This document shows, one piece after another, positions 1 through 9,204 of a DNA stretch of 64,000 nucleotides (within the stretch, counting starts at the first letter, position 1; each line of letters starts with the position of its first letter). Under the pieces are notes generated by a model, which was given only the letters and a program-made list of their open reading frames with translations, was not told the origin of the DNA and did no database searches. The stretch lies in contig NZ_JAROAU010000003.1 of the NCBI RefSeq assembly GCF_029433855.1, positions 2,388,858-2,452,857 on the forward strand, written 5' to 3'. Source of the stretch: Candidatus Kosakonia sp. 282A-S69. Lineage in GTDB: Bacteria; Pseudomonadota; Gammaproteobacteria; Enterobacterales; Enterobacteriaceae. The position numbers were made by a program, and so were the translations under genes.

Positions 1-755
1 ACACCGAGAATAATCGACGCCAGGGCGTTGATCTCCGGGTTGACCCCCATGCGTACGCTGGAGAAGACCAGCATCGGCAGCGTCGTCGCACCGGGACCCG
101 AGACAAAACTGGCGATCACCAGGTCATCCAGCGACAGGGTAAAGGCCAGCAGCCAGCCGGAGACAATCGCCGGCATGATCATCGGCAGCGTGATGACAAA
201 GAAGACCTTCAGCGGTGTTGCGCCCAGATCCATCGCCGCCTCTTCAATCGAGCGATCCAGCTCACGCAGCCGCGAGGAGATTACCACCGCCACATAGGCG
301 GTACAGAAGGTAACGTGCGCCAGCCAGATGGTGAGCATGCCGCGATCCGCCGGCCAGCCAATGGCGTGCGCCAGGGCAACAAACAGCAGCAGCAGCGACA
401 GGCCGGTGATCACATCCGGCATCACCAGCGGCGCGGTGATCATAAAAGCGAAGCCGTTAGCGCCGCGAAAGCGGCCAAAGCGCACCATCACCACCGCCGC
501 AATGGTGCCCAGGATCACCGCCATCGTCGCTGCACAGGCGGCAATCGTCAGGCTCAAGCCCACCGCGCTCATCATCGCGTCATCGTGAAACAGCTCGCTG
601 TACCAGCGCGTTGACCACCCTGCCCACACCGTTACCAGCTTCGAGCTGTTAAAAGAGTAGACCACCAGCATCAACATCGGGGCATAAAGAAAGGTGAAGC
701 CAATCACCAGGATCAGGATGCGCCAGGGCGAACGCACTACCGGTAAATTGTTCAT
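1..755 (-). CDS. potI: Putrescine ABC transporter permease PotI (3' end outside window)
   Basis: Inner-membrane permease of the putrescine importer PotFGHI; it pairs with PotH to form the channel driven by PotG. About 251 codons are present, and the E. coli protein is 281 residues, so roughly the last 30 are beyond the window edge. Translation starts MNNLPVVRSPWR and shows repeated hydrophobic segments plus the EAA-type cytoplasmic loop (EEAAMDLGATPLKVF) that docks on the ATPase. The ATG overlaps the potH stop in an ATGA arrangement, which indicates translational coupling within the operon. Identification rests on close similarity to the E. coli protein and on gene order. Confidence 0.95.
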   Translation of the reverse strand, partial: MNNLPVVRSPWRILILVIGFTFLYAPMLMLVVYSFNSSKLVTVWAGWSTRWYSELFHDDAMMSAVGLSLTIAACAATMAVILGTIAAVVMVRFGRFRGANGFAFMITAPLVMPDVITGLSLLLLFVALAHAIGWPADRGMLTIWLAHVTFCTAYVAVVISSRLRELDRSIEEAAMDLGATPLKVFFVITLPMIMPAIVSGWLLAFTLSLDDLVIASFVSGPGATTLPMLVFSSVRMGVNPEINALASIILG

Positions 756-1705
756 GCCTGCTCCCCCGTCTGTTTCTGCTGATGTTTGTGGAACCACATG
801 ATCGGCACAATCAACAGCAGCAACATGATCACCGCTACCGCCGAGGCCACCGGCCAGTCGCGGTTGTTAAAGAACTCCTGCCACAGTACGCGGCCAATCA
901 TGATGCTATCCGGCCCGCCGAGCAGTTCCGGGATGACAAACTCACCCACCGCGGGAATAAACACCAGCATCGAACCGGCGATAATCCCCCCTTTGGTCAG
1001 CGGCACGATGACGCTGAAGAAGGTTTTCAGCGGACGCGCGCCGAGATCGAGGGACGCTTCCACCAGCGAGTAGTCGATACGCGTCAGCGCGGTGTAGATC
1101 GGCAGCACCATAAAGGGCAGATAGGCATACACAATGCCGATATAGACCGCAAGATTGGTATGCAGAATGGTCAGCGGCTGATCGATAACCCCCAGCCAGA
1201 GCAGAAAGTTGTTCAGCACGCCGTTGTTTTTCAGGATCCCCATCCAGGCGTAGACGCGGATCAGAAACGAGGTCCACGACGGCAGAATCACCAGCAGCAG
1301 CAGGATATTACGCGTCGACGGCTTACTGTGCGCCACCGCCCACGCCAGCGGGTAGCCAAGCAGTAAACAGCAGATTGTCGAAATGCCCGCAACCTGCAGC
1401 GACTGCAAATAAGCCTCGATATAGAGGGGATCGTCGGTCAGTTGCAGGAAGTTGCCGAGATTAAGCGTAATCGTTAGCTGCCCGTCGGCCCACTCCAGCA
1501 GATCGGTATAGGGTGGGATTTGACGCGCCATCTCCGCAAGGCTGATTTTGAAGACGATCAAAAACGGCAGCAGAAACAGCAGCATCAGCCAGATATAGGG
1601 CAGCGCAATCACCAGCTTGCGCCCGTGGCGCATTTGCAGGCGCGCCAGCCACAGTCTTAAACCGCCCGGTTTTGTTACGCGGGCCGGTGGCTCGAGTGTA
1701 CTCAT
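752..1705 (-). CDS. potH: Putrescine ABC transporter permease PotH
   Basis: Second inner-membrane permease of the putrescine-specific importer. The 317-residue product matches the usual PotH length. It has a cytoplasmic basic N-terminus, then six or so hydrophobic segments and the EAA loop (VEASLDLGARPLKTFF) near residue 225 that contacts the ATPase. It starts 9 bases after the potG stop and its own stop overlaps the potI start, so it lies inside the potFGHI operon. Nothing unusual is seen. Confidence 0.96.
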   Translation of the reverse strand: MSTLEPPARVTKPGGLRLWLARLQMRHGRKLVIALPYIWLMLLFLLPFLIVFKISLAEMARQIPPYTDLLEWADGQLTITLNLGNFLQLTDDPLYIEAYLQSLQVAGISTICCLLLGYPLAWAVAHSKPSTRNILLLLVILPSWTSFLIRVYAWMGILKNNGVLNNFLLWLGVIDQPLTILHTNLAVYIGIVYAYLPFMVLPIYTALTRIDYSLVEASLDLGARPLKTFFSVIVPLTKGGIIAGSMLVFIPAVGEFVIPELLGGPDSIMIGRVLWQEFFNNRDWPVASAVAVIMLLLLIVPIMWFHKHQQKQTGEQA

Positions 1706-1714
1706 CGCCGCTCC

Positions 1715-2848
1715 TTAAACCGTCAGAACCACACAACTGTCGGCATCCCAGCAGAGACGCACTTCATCGCCCCATGTTGGCGCGCCTTTGCGGTAGCGAT
1801 GCGCGTTTTGCAGCTGGGCGCTGATCATCTGCCCGCTCTGCAACCGCACGTGATAAATCGACAGATCGCCAAGGTAAGCAATATGCACCACTTCGCCGAC
1901 GGCAAAGTTGTAGCCATCAGCCGGCGGATCGTCGCACAGCATGATCTTCTCCGGGCGCAGCGCCACGTAGACCGGCACGTTATCCACCACCGAGGCATCG
2001 GGGTCGACTTTCAGCGGATGCACCAGTCCAGGCGATTCAATGACCAGGCCATCCTCCTGACGATCTTTTAGCAACCCTTCGAAGACATTGACCGAGCCGA
2101 TAAACTCGGCGCTGTAGCGAGTGGTCGGATGCTCATAAATCTCTTCCGGCTCGCCAATCTGCACAAATTTGCCGCGGTTCATAATGGCGATACGCCCGGC
2201 CATGGTCATCGCCTCTTCCTGATCGTGGGTCACCATCACGCAGGTGACGCCGACGCGCTCAAGAATATCGACCACTTCCAGCTGCATGCGGTCGCGCAGT
2301 TTTTTATCCAGCGCGCCCATTGGCTCATCAAGCAGCAGGAGTTTCGGCCGTTTGGCGAGGCTGCGCGCCAGCGCCACACGCTGACGCTGACCGCCAGAGA
2401 GCTGGTGCGGTTTGCGTTTGGCATACTCGCTCATGTGCACCAGGTGCAGCATTTCGGCGACGCGGCTGGCGATCTCCGCTTTCGGCAGCTTGTCCTGCTT
2501 CAGGCCGAAAGCGATATTCTGCTCAACGGTCATGTGCGGGAAGAGCGCGTAGGACTGGAACATCATATTGATCGGGCGCAGGTAAGGCGGTACATGGGCC
2601 AGGTCGACGCCGTCGAGCATAATCTGCCCGTGGGTCGGCTGCTCAAAGCCTGCCAGCATGCGCAGCAGCGTCGATTTGCCACAGCCCGATGCGCCGAGCA
2701 GGGCAAAGATTTCGCCTTTGTAGATAGTCAGGCTGACATCATCCACGGCGTGCTGGCCGTCGAAGGATTTTGTCAGGTTACGGATCTCCAGCAGCGGCGT
2801 CAGAACCTTGCGGCTCTTCGTCTGCGGGCGGGGAATAGCGTCATTCAC
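1715..2848 (-). CDS. potG: Putrescine ABC transporter ATP-binding protein PotG
   Basis: Cytoplasmic ATPase of the putrescine importer. Walker A (GASGCGKST), the LSGGQ signature and Walker B (LLLLDEP) are present in the expected order, followed by a C-terminal TOBE-like regulatory region. I start it at GTG 2848, preceded by GGAG nine bases upstream. This gives 377 residues beginning (V)NDAIPRPQ, the length and N-terminus of E. coli PotG. An ATG at 2875 in the same frame would add nine residues (MMLMPESTA) but has a poorer ribosome site. It is separated from potF by 139 bases containing two strong hairpins. Confidence 0.95.
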   Translation of the reverse strand: MNDAIPRPQTKSRKVLTPLLEIRNLTKSFDGQHAVDDVSLTIYKGEIFALLGASGCGKSTLLRMLAGFEQPTHGQIMLDGVDLAHVPPYLRPINMMFQSYALFPHMTVEQNIAFGLKQDKLPKAEIASRVAEMLHLVHMSEYAKRKPHQLSGGQRQRVALARSLAKRPKLLLLDEPMGALDKKLRDRMQLEVVDILERVGVTCVMVTHDQEEAMTMAGRIAIMNRGKFVQIGEPEEIYEHPTTRYSAEFIGSVNVFEGLLKDRQEDGLVIESPGLVHPLKVDPDASVVDNVPVYVALRPEKIMLCDDPPADGYNFAVGEVVHIAYLGDLSIYHVRLQSGQMISAQLQNAHRYRKGAPTWGDEVRLCWDADSCVVLTV

Positions 2849-2902
2849 TGCGGTGCTCTCCGGCATAAGCATCACCCTGCTTCAACAGGTTGTCGTACAG
2901 AT

Positions 2903-2963
2903 GACGGGACAGCAGGTGCGCCCGCTGTCCCGTTTTGGGGCGGCTGCACCGGCGCGGTGCAGC
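2903..2963 (-). promoter_or_regulatory. Two tandem hairpins in the potF-potG intercistronic region
   Basis: Two perfect inverted repeats lie in the 139-base gap: GCTGCACC/GGTGCAGC with a 5-base loop (2943-2963) and ACGGGACAGC/GCTGTCCCGT with a 10-base loop (2904-2933). Neither is followed by a U-run in the direction of transcription. The likely role is 3'-end protection or attenuation that leaves more periplasmic-binding-protein message than permease/ATPase message, as in other ABC operons. That role is inference from position. Confidence 0.6.
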
Positions 2964-2987
2964 GCTTTCACCAGTCAGGTGATTGAT

Positions 2988-4100
2988 TTATTTACCGCTT
3001 TTGACTTTCGTCCAGGCGCGGGTTCGTACGCGGTCGATTTTCGGCTCCTGCACTTTCAGGGTGAAGAGCTTGGCGAAGACATCCGGCGGCGGGAAGATCG
3101 CCGGGTTGTTACGCACCTCTTCGCTGATCAGCGGCACAGAAGCCTTGTTGCCGTTCGCGTAGTAGACGTGGTCGCTGATGTGCGCCATCACGTCCGGACG
3201 CATCAGGTAGTTGAGGAACTGGTAAGCTTCATCGGTATTTTTGGCATCTTTCGGCATGGCGAAGACGTCAAAGAAGGCCAGCGCCCCCTCCTTCGGAATG
3301 ATGTAATTGATATTAACGCCGTTCTTCGCCTCTTTCGCACGGTTCGCTGCCTGCCAGACGTCGCCCGCCCAGCCAATGGCCACACAGATATCGCCGTTGG
3401 CGAGATCGTTAATGTATTGCGAAGAGTGGAAATAGCGGATGTTCGGACGCAGCTTCAGCAGCAGGTCTGTTGCCGGGCCGGTGTAATCATCTGCTTTGGT
3501 ACTGTTGGGATCTTTGCCGAGGTAGTTCAGCACGGTGGCGAAAATCTCTTCCGGCGCATCAAGGAAGGAGACGCCGCAGCTCTTCAGCTTCTCGAGGTTT
3601 TCCGGTTTCAGCACGACATCCCAGCTATCGATCGGCACATCTTTGCCGAGCACCGCTTTCACTTTATCGACGTTATAGCCAATACCGGTGGTCGCCCACA
3701 GGTAGGGGAAAGCGTATTTGTTATCCGGGTCGTGTTTCGCGACCATCTTCAACACTTCCGGATCGAGGTTTTTCCAGTTCGGCAGCTTACTCTTATCGAG
3801 CGGCTGGAAGACGCCCGCCGACAGCTGGCGTTCAAGGAAACTGGCGGAAGGCACCACCAGATCGAAACCGGTGCTGCCGGCCATTAATTTGCCCTCCAGC
3901 ACTTCGTTGGAGTCGAATACGTCGTAAACCACTTTAATGCCGGTCTCTTTCTCAAAATTCGCGACGGTGTCCGGCGCAATATAGTCAGACCAGTTATACA
4001 CATGCAGCGTCTTTTGCCCGGCGGCGAGCGTGCTGGCTGAGAGAGCCATTAACGCACCCGCAACAAGACCCGATACCCATTTTTTTCTTGAGGCACTCAT
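2988..4100 (-). CDS. potF: Putrescine-binding periplasmic protein PotF
   Basis: Periplasmic solute receptor that captures putrescine and delivers it to PotHI. It has 370 residues, the same length as E. coli PotF. The N-terminus is a classical Sec signal peptide (basic start, hydrophobic stretch, cleavage near STLAA-GQ at about residue 26). The mature part begins with the family-typical LHVYNWSDYI and is highly similar throughout. The start is supported by AGGAA 7-8 bases upstream. It is first in the operon; a sigma-54-like promoter is seen upstream at 4160-4175. Confidence 0.97.
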   Translation of the reverse strand: MSASRKKWVSGLVAGALMALSASTLAAGQKTLHVYNWSDYIAPDTVANFEKETGIKVVYDVFDSNEVLEGKLMAGSTGFDLVVPSASFLERQLSAGVFQPLDKSKLPNWKNLDPEVLKMVAKHDPDNKYAFPYLWATTGIGYNVDKVKAVLGKDVPIDSWDVVLKPENLEKLKSCGVSFLDAPEEIFATVLNYLGKDPNSTKADDYTGPATDLLLKLRPNIRYFHSSQYINDLANGDICVAIGWAGDVWQAANRAKEAKNGVNINYIIPKEGALAFFDVFAMPKDAKNTDEAYQFLNYLMRPDVMAHISDHVYYANGNKASVPLISEEVRNNPAIFPPPDVFAKLFTLKVQEPKIDRVRTRAWTKVKSGK

Positions 4101-4159
4101 ATCTCATTCCTTCTGGAAAGCTCGTTAAGCTACGAACTAAATCTACGCTTTCTGGGATA

Positions 4160-4175
4160 TGCAAGATTCATGCAT
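4160..4175 (-). promoter_or_regulatory. Putative sigma-54 promoter of potFGHI
   Basis: Read on the minus strand the sequence is ATGCATGAATCTTGCA. It aligns with the sigma-54 consensus TGGCACG-N4-TTGCW with the correct spacing between the -24 and -12 elements. One G of the -24 GG pair is replaced by T. It lies about 60 bases upstream of the potF ATG. I recall nitrogen control of potFGHI in E. coli, which would fit. Confidence 0.45.
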
Positions 4176-4389
4176 AGTTTGTCACTCTGCTCTGCGCCGG
4201 AGAGCAAAAGTGCTCCGGCAGACGCCGCATGCTTTTTAAAGCAGCGCAAGAATAACTGTAGCCAGGGTTTGAGGCTATAGGGCAGATAAAAAACCGCCTT
4301 TTATCAATTTTTTATGCAATAAGTCTCTATGGGATAAGCCAGAAGGCGAGGAATGGTGGTGAATCATTCTTTAAAGAAAGGTTAAAAGC

Positions 4390-4417
4390 AGAATAAAAGA
4401 TGTGGCTACGCAGCCAC
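4390..4417 (-). terminator. Rho-independent terminator of ybjN
   Basis: On the minus strand the hairpin GTGGCT-gcgt-AGCCAC is followed by ATCTTTTATT, 32 bases beyond the ybjN stop codon. The stem is short but perfect. Confidence 0.6.
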
Positions 4418-4449
4418 CGTGGCAGCGGCTGCGCTAATCGAGGCAGGAA

Positions 4450-4932
4450 TCAGTGAAGAAAATTGTTCGGCTCTTCGCCGCCAGCCAGCAGATCGTCCTC
4501 ACCCGGCGTGAACAGCAGCTGGTGCGCGTTGGCTTCCATAATCACCATTGAGACCTGCTCTTCACTCTGGCGCATAAACCACGCGAACTGCTCAAAGGCG
4601 ATGCCGGGACCGATGCTGAGCGTCTGACACACCACCAGCTTCGGCAGATTATCATCCTGCATATCGAGGAAGGCTTTGACGGTGAGAGAGCTGGCGTTGA
4701 TCGCCGAGAGATCCGCCGCCAGCGCCAGCAGCGCGGAGGGTTTCACTTCTGCCATGGCGGTAAAGAGCAAGACATCATTGACCAGGTCGACTTTTGCATC
4801 GAACACGCCGTCAAAATTCTGCATATGCGGCAGGTGCAGCGCCTGGCAGGTGTCGCACTCAAAGAAGTTAATGCTGAGCTGATCAAGCCATTGGCGAAGC
4901 GTGTCCAGACCGGGGACGACCAGTGAATCCAT
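4450..4932 (-). CDS. ybjN: YbjN family protein
   Basis: A 160-residue cytoplasmic protein of the YbjN family (T3SS-chaperone-like fold), close to the 158-residue E. coli protein; NASSLTVKAFLDMQDDNLPKLVVCQ is nearly identical across the centre. In E. coli and Erwinia amylovora (AmyR) this family affects motility, biofilm and exopolysaccharide, but the molecular activity is unsettled. The extreme C-terminus (EPNNFLH) differs in length from E. coli. It is transcribed alone between rimK and potF. Confidence 0.93.
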   Translation of the reverse strand: MDSLVVPGLDTLRQWLDQLSINFFECDTCQALHLPHMQNFDGVFDAKVDLVNDVLLFTAMAEVKPSALLALAADLSAINASSLTVKAFLDMQDDNLPKLVVCQTLSIGPGIAFEQFAWFMRQSEEQVSMVIMEANAHQLLFTPGEDDLLAGGEEPNNFLH

Positions 4933-5017
4933 AGAAAACGTGCTCTGTTGGGAAAAAAATTGCCCATAGCTTACGCAAAAAGCGGTTGCCGTACCATGCT
5001 CGGGGAGGAAAATCCTC

Positions 5018-5920
5018 CTAGCCGCCGGTTTTCAGGCAGAAGCCTGGCATCGCCTGGCGCTCGATCCAGTGGATCATTCGCCCGGCAATATCCAGCCCGG
5101 TGGCTTTTTCGATCCCTTCCAGCCCCGGCGAGGCGTTGACTTCCATCACCAGCGGGCCGCGGTTAGCGCGCAAAATATCGACCCCGGCAACATCCAGCCC
5201 GAGCGTATGCGCCGCTGCCAGCGCGATCTCCCGCTCGCGCGGCGTGATCTCGACTACGGTCGCCTGCCCGCCGCGGTGCAAATTGGAGCGGAAATCCCCC
5301 GCTTTCGCCCGGCGTTCAATCGCCGCCACCACTTCGTTGCCGATCACCAGACAGCGGATGTCGCACCCTTTCGCTTCCTCAATAAACTCCTGCACCAGAA
5401 TATGGGCGTTGAGGCCGCGAAACGCGTCAATTACGCTCTCTGCCGCCTGGCGTGTCTCCGCCAGCACCACGCCGATCCCTTGAGTCCCCTCAACCAGCTT
5501 CACTACCAGCGGCGCGCCGCCGACCATATCGATCAGATCGCTGGTGTCATCGGGCGAGTGGGCAATGCCGGTAATCGGCAGATCGATCCCCTGGCGCGCC
5601 AGCAGTTGCAGGGAGCGCAGCTTGTCGCGGGCGCGGGTAATCGCCACCGATTCATTGAGCGGGTAGCTGCCGAGGATCTCAAACTGGCGCAGCGCGGCGG
5701 TGCCATAAAAGGTGATGGCCGAACCGATTCGCGGGATCACCGCATCAAAATGGGGAAGCTGGCGGCCTTTGTAGTGAATCGAGGAGGCGGCCGGGGTGAT
5801 GTTCATATAACAGGAGAGTGGATCGAGGATCTCAATCTGGTGCCCACGCTGCACAGCGGCTTCACGCAGGCGTTTACAGGAGTAAAGCGTTCCATCCCGG
5901 GATAATACGGCTATTTTCAC
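5018..5920 (-). CDS. rimK: Ribosomal protein S6 modification enzyme RimK (glutamate ligase)
   Basis: ATP-grasp ligase that adds glutamate residues to the C-terminus of ribosomal protein S6 and can make poly-alpha-glutamate. The N-terminal part ([21 protein letters not shown]) and the ATP-grasp core ([16 protein letters not shown] near residues 135-155; [14 protein letters not shown] near 260) are plain. I start at GTG 5920, which has GAGGT just upstream and gives exactly 300 residues as in E. coli; another GTG four codons earlier is possible. It lies 73 bases downstream of nfsA, on the same strand, as in E. coli. Confidence 0.95.
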   Translation of the reverse strand: MKIAVLSRDGTLYSCKRLREAAVQRGHQIEILDPLSCYMNITPAASSIHYKGRQLPHFDAVIPRIGSAITFYGTAALRQFEILGSYPLNESVAITRARDKLRSLQLLARQGIDLPITGIAHSPDDTSDLIDMVGGAPLVVKLVEGTQGIGVVLAETRQAAESVIDAFRGLNAHILVQEFIEEAKGCDIRCLVIGNEVVAAIERRAKAGDFRSNLHRGGQATVVEITPREREIALAAAHTLGLDVAGVDILRANRGPLVMEVNASPGLEGIEKATGLDIAGRMIHWIERQAMPGFCLKTGG

Positions 5921-5993
5921 CCTGCACCTCACGCAGAAGACCAGTTAAAAGCCTGCGTATCATACACGCAGCGCGGGGCAGGATGAACGGGAA

Positions 5994-6716
5994 TTAGCGC
6001 GTTGCCCAGCCCTGTTTATGCAAATAGTCGAGGATAAACGGACGGCTCTCTTTAATAATGGTGCGACGGATATGATCGCTCCAGTTATCGCGGCGTTTAT
6101 TGCTGTCGCGCGTCATATAGTAGTGCTCCAGCTGGGCGTCATACTCTGCCAGTTTCTCTTTATCCAGCGGCTGGTAGTGGTTCTCATGCACCAGCATCGA
6201 AGCCGGCATACGCGGTTTGATATCCGGATTATCGGCAGGCCAGCCGAGGCAGAGGCCAAACAGCGGCAGCACCTGCTGCGGAATGCGCAGCAGTTCGCCG
6301 ACCGCTTCGATATTGTTACGAATGCCGCCAATATAGACGCCGCCCAGCCCCAGCGACTCCGCCGCGGTAAAGGCGTTTTGCCCCATGATTGCCGTATCGA
6401 CTACGCCGAGTAGCAGTTGCTCCGCCAGCCCCGGTTTCGCTTCCGGGCAGATCTCAAAGTTGCGGTGAAAATCGGCGCAGAAGATCCAGAACTCGGCCGC
6501 CTGCGCGATATGCGGCTGTCCGCCCGCTAACGTCACCAGCTTTTCGCGCATAGCGGGATCGGTGATGCGGATAATGGAGCTGCACTGCAAAAAGCTGGAG
6601 GTCGATGCCGCCTGTGCGCTGGCGATAATCGCCTCGCGCTGTGCGTCCGTAATCGGCTCATCGGTAAAGTGGCGAATGGAACGATGGGCGCACAGCAATT
6701 CAATAGTAGGTGTCAT
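5994..6716 (-). CDS. nfsA: Oxygen-insensitive NADPH nitroreductase NfsA
   Basis: FMN-dependent NADPH nitroreductase that performs two-electron reduction of nitroaromatics and quinones; loss in E. coli gives nitrofurantoin resistance. The product is 240 residues, the same length as E. coli NfsA, with the family N-terminus (IELLCAHRSIRHFTDEPI), the FMN-binding GLGGVYIGG segment near residue 130 and the C-terminal DYLHKQGWATR. It heads the nfsA-rimK pair. In E. coli ybjC overlaps its upstream side and grxA follows; here neither exists and ybjM ends only 84 bases away. Confidence 0.96.
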   Translation of the reverse strand: MTPTIELLCAHRSIRHFTDEPITDAQREAIIASAQAASTSSFLQCSSIIRITDPAMREKLVTLAGGQPHIAQAAEFWIFCADFHRNFEICPEAKPGLAEQLLLGVVDTAIMGQNAFTAAESLGLGGVYIGGIRNNIEAVGELLRIPQQVLPLFGLCLGWPADNPDIKPRMPASMLVHENHYQPLDKEKLAEYDAQLEHYYMTRDSNKRRDNWSDHIRRTIIKESRPFILDYLHKQGWATR

Positions 6717-6800
6717 GTTGAATAATCCCCCAGTTAAACAAGTTGTTCAGTATAGGCTAAGCCGCTGCGCTCGTTGTAAGCGGAAGTTGCGAAGTTCTGA

Positions 6801-7172
6801 TCAGATGCGCCTGCGGGCGCGCACAATGCGGTGAACGAAATCGCAGCCAAGGCCGCCGAGGCCGCACCAGAACATCGCGCTGAAGAGCCAGGCCACCTCC
6901 TGCCAGAAGGTGCGTACCGGGGTGAATAAAATATGAATCAAAATATAACAAAGGGGGGCTGCCAGCAGCGCGCCCACCAGCGGCACGATGGCACGACGAC
7001 GACGGGAAACCAGGCCGCCAAGGATCCCCGGCAGGGTAAAGAGCAGCAAACCGGTCGCCGGAGCGCCAGGCGCGGGCAATTTGCCCTGCATATTCATTAC
7101 CAGAGTAAGACAAATTGCGATAAAAAGGAGACCACAGCAGATAACGCCGAACCAACTACGCCTGTTCTTCAA
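6801..7172 (-). CDS. ybjM: Inner-membrane protein YbjM
   Basis: A 123-residue protein with about four hydrophobic segments, matching E. coli YbjM along its length (conserved SFWQE-W--S--FWC-LG pattern near residues 88-110). Function unknown. The start is TTG at 7172, preceded by a strong AGGAGG five bases upstream; it aligns with the E. coli N-terminus. It is divergent from ybjL, as in E. coli. Its basic tail (RIVRARRRI) is probably cytoplasmic. Confidence 0.85.
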   Translation of the reverse strand: MKNRRSWFGVICCGLLFIAICLTLVMNMQGKLPAPGAPATGLLLFTLPGILGGLVSRRRRAIVPLVGALLAAPLCYILIHILFTPVRTFWQEVAWLFSAMFWCGLGGLGCDFVHRIVRARRRI

Positions 7173-7452
7173 ACACGCCTCCTGACTTTTTCTCTATCGA
7201 CGTTTACACCGTTTTAAAGAATGTCGGACGGATAAAGCGTTGCGGCAATTATTGCCTGAATGGCACCCGTGCAAACGGACGATTGTCACTAGCCGTTGTT
7301 ATCCAATGAGATTAAACTAACGGCCAGTTTATGTTTTGTGCGGGGTGTCTGGTGTTGCACGGCTTTTATTCATCCGCCAGCGCATAGGCAAAACACTAGC
7401 TCAAATCACCATTTCTATCAACAGCTTACAAGTAAACAAGAAGTTAGACTCC

Positions 7453-9138
7453 GTGAATATAAACGTCGCAGATTTGTTAAATGGGAATTACATACTGTTA
7501 TTGTTTGTGGTTCTGGCGCTTGGGCTTTGCCTTGGAAAATTACGACTGGGATCTATCCAACTGGGTAATTCCATTGGCGTTTTAGTCGTTTCTTTATTAT
7601 TAGGCCAGCAACATTTCAGCATTAACACCGATGCCCTGAACCTCGGCTTTATGCTGTTTATTTTTTGCGTTGGCGTTGAAGCCGGACCTAACTTTTTCTC
7701 AATTTTTTTTCGCGACGGCAAGAATTATCTGATGCTGGCGCTGGTATTAGTCGGCAGCGCGCTGTTAATTGCGCTCGGTCTCGGCAAACTTTTTGGCTGG
7801 GATATCGGCTTGACCGCCGGGATGCTCGCCGGCTCGATGACCTCGACGCCGGTTCTGGTCGGTGCGGGTGACACACTGCGCCACACCGGCATGGAGAGCA
7901 GCCAGCTCGCCAGTGCGCTGGACAACCTCAGCCTCGGCTACGCCTTAACCTATCTGATTGGGCTGGTGAGCCTCATTTTCGGCGCGCGCTACTTACCAAA
8001 GCTGCAGCATCAGGATTTGCAGACCAGCGCCCAGCAGATCGCCCGTGAGCGCGGGCTGGATACCGATGCGCACCGTAAAGTCTACCTGCCGGTGATCCGC
8101 GCCTATCGCGTCGGGCCGGAGCTGGTGGCCTGGGCGGATGGCAAAAACCTGCGCGAGCTGGGGATCTACCGCCAGACCGGCTGCTACATCGAGCGTATTC
8201 GCCGCAACGGTATTCTCGCCAACCCGGACGGAGATGCGGTGTTGCAGATGGGTGATGAGATCTCACTGGTCGGCTACCCGGATGCCCACGCGCGGCTCGA
8301 CCCGAGCTTCCGCAACGGTAAAGAGGTGTTCGACCGTGACCTGCTGGATATGCGCATCGTCACCGAAGAGGTGGTGGTGAAAAACCACAATGTGGTCGGC
8401 CGCCGCCTGGCGCAGCTGAAGCTGACCGATCACGGCTGCTTCCTCAACCGCGTGATCCGCAGCCAGATTGAGATGCCGATCGACGACAATATCGTGCTCA
8501 ACAAAGGGGACGTGCTGCAGGTGAGCGGCGATGCGCGGCGCGTGAAAACCATCGCTGACCGCATCGGCTTTATCTCTATTCACAGCCAGGTGACCGACCT
8601 GCTCGCCTTCTGCGCCTTCTTTATTGTCGGCCTGATGATCGGCATGATCACCTTCCAGTTCAGTTCATTCAGCTTCGGCGTTGGTAATGCTGCCGGCCTG
8701 CTCTTTGCCGGTATCATGCTCGGCTTCCTGCGCGCGAACCATCCGACGTTTGGTTACATCCCGCAGGGCGCGCTGATGATGGTGAAAGAGTTCGGCCTGA
8801 TGGTATTTATGGCCGGAGTCGGGTTAAGCGCCGGGAGCGGCATCGGCAATGGTCTTGGCGTTGTGGGCGGGCAGATGTTGATCGCCGGATTGCTTGTCAG
8901 CCTGGTGCCGGTGCTGATCTGCTTCCTGTTTGGCGCCTACGTGCTGAAAATGAACCGCGCCCTGCTCTTCGGCGCGATGATGGGCGCGCGCACCTGCGCA
9001 CCGGCAATGGAGATCATCAGCGATACCGCGCGCAGCAATATTCCCGCGCTGGGCTATGCCGGTACCTACGCCATCGCTAACGTGCTGCTTACCCTTGCCG
9101 GGACATTGATCATCATTATCTGGCCGGGGCTCGGATAA
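7453..9138 (+). CDS. ybjL: Putative transporter YbjL (AAE/aspartate-alanine exchanger family)
   Basis: Inner-membrane protein with two hydrophobic halves separated by two TrkA-C (RCK_C) cytoplasmic domains at roughly residues 200-375, the layout of the AspT/YidE family. The substrate of YbjL is not known. It is nearly identical to the 561-residue E. coli protein. I use GTG 7453 as start because it reproduces the E. coli N-terminus ([17 protein letters not shown]). The frame is open upstream to 7336, but those 39 residues look non-coding. The sRNA gene rybB lies immediately downstream. Confidence 0.94.
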   Translation: MNINVADLLNGNYILLLFVVLALGLCLGKLRLGSIQLGNSIGVLVVSLLLGQQHFSINTDALNLGFMLFIFCVGVEAGPNFFSIFFRDGKNYLMLALVLVGSALLIALGLGKLFGWDIGLTAGMLAGSMTSTPVLVGAGDTLRHTGMESSQLASALDNLSLGYALTYLIGLVSLIFGARYLPKLQHQDLQTSAQQIARERGLDTDAHRKVYLPVIRAYRVGPELVAWADGKNLRELGIYRQTGCYIERIRRNGILANPDGDAVLQMGDEISLVGYPDAHARLDPSFRNGKEVFDRDLLDMRIVTEEVVVKNHNVVGRRLAQLKLTDHGCFLNRVIRSQIEMPIDDNIVLNKGDVLQVSGDARRVKTIADRIGFISIHSQVTDLLAFCAFFIVGLMIGMITFQFSSFSFGVGNAAGLLFAGIMLGFLRANHPTFGYIPQGALMMVKEFGLMVFMAGVGLSAGSGIGNGLGVVGGQMLIAGLLVSLVPVLICFLFGAYVLKMNRALLFGAMMGARTCAPAMEIISDTARSNIPALGYAGTYAIANVLLTLAGTLIIIIWPGLG

Positions 9139-9170
9139 CTCCGAAGCTAAGAAATATTTCGCTTATAGGC

Positions 9171-9199
9171 AGAACTTTTTTATGGGGTGTCAGTCATAA
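9171..9199 (+). promoter_or_regulatory. Sigma-E promoter of rybB
   Basis: A -35 element AGAACTTT (9171-9178) and a -10 element GTCATAA (9193-9199) lie 15 bases apart. They match the sigma-E consensus GGAACTT / GTCNAA and end 6 bases before the first base of RybB. RybB is a known sigma-E-controlled sRNA in E. coli and Salmonella. Confidence 0.8.
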
Positions 9200-9204
9200 C
9201 TAGT

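Larger units (their letters stand above)
4101..4449. other. potF-ybjN intergenic region
   Basis: 349 bases without a gene. It holds the potF leader and a sigma-54-like promoter (4160-4175). It also holds an imperfect palindrome (GCCGGAG arms, about 4198-4221) that might be an activator site or hairpin, and the ybjN terminator (4390-4417). No credible ORF is seen. Confidence 0.6.

Noticed and set aside
2808-3887. A 359-codon frame antisense to potF
   Set aside because: Low-complexity Arg/Val/His-rich shadow; potF on the other strand is full length and conserved.
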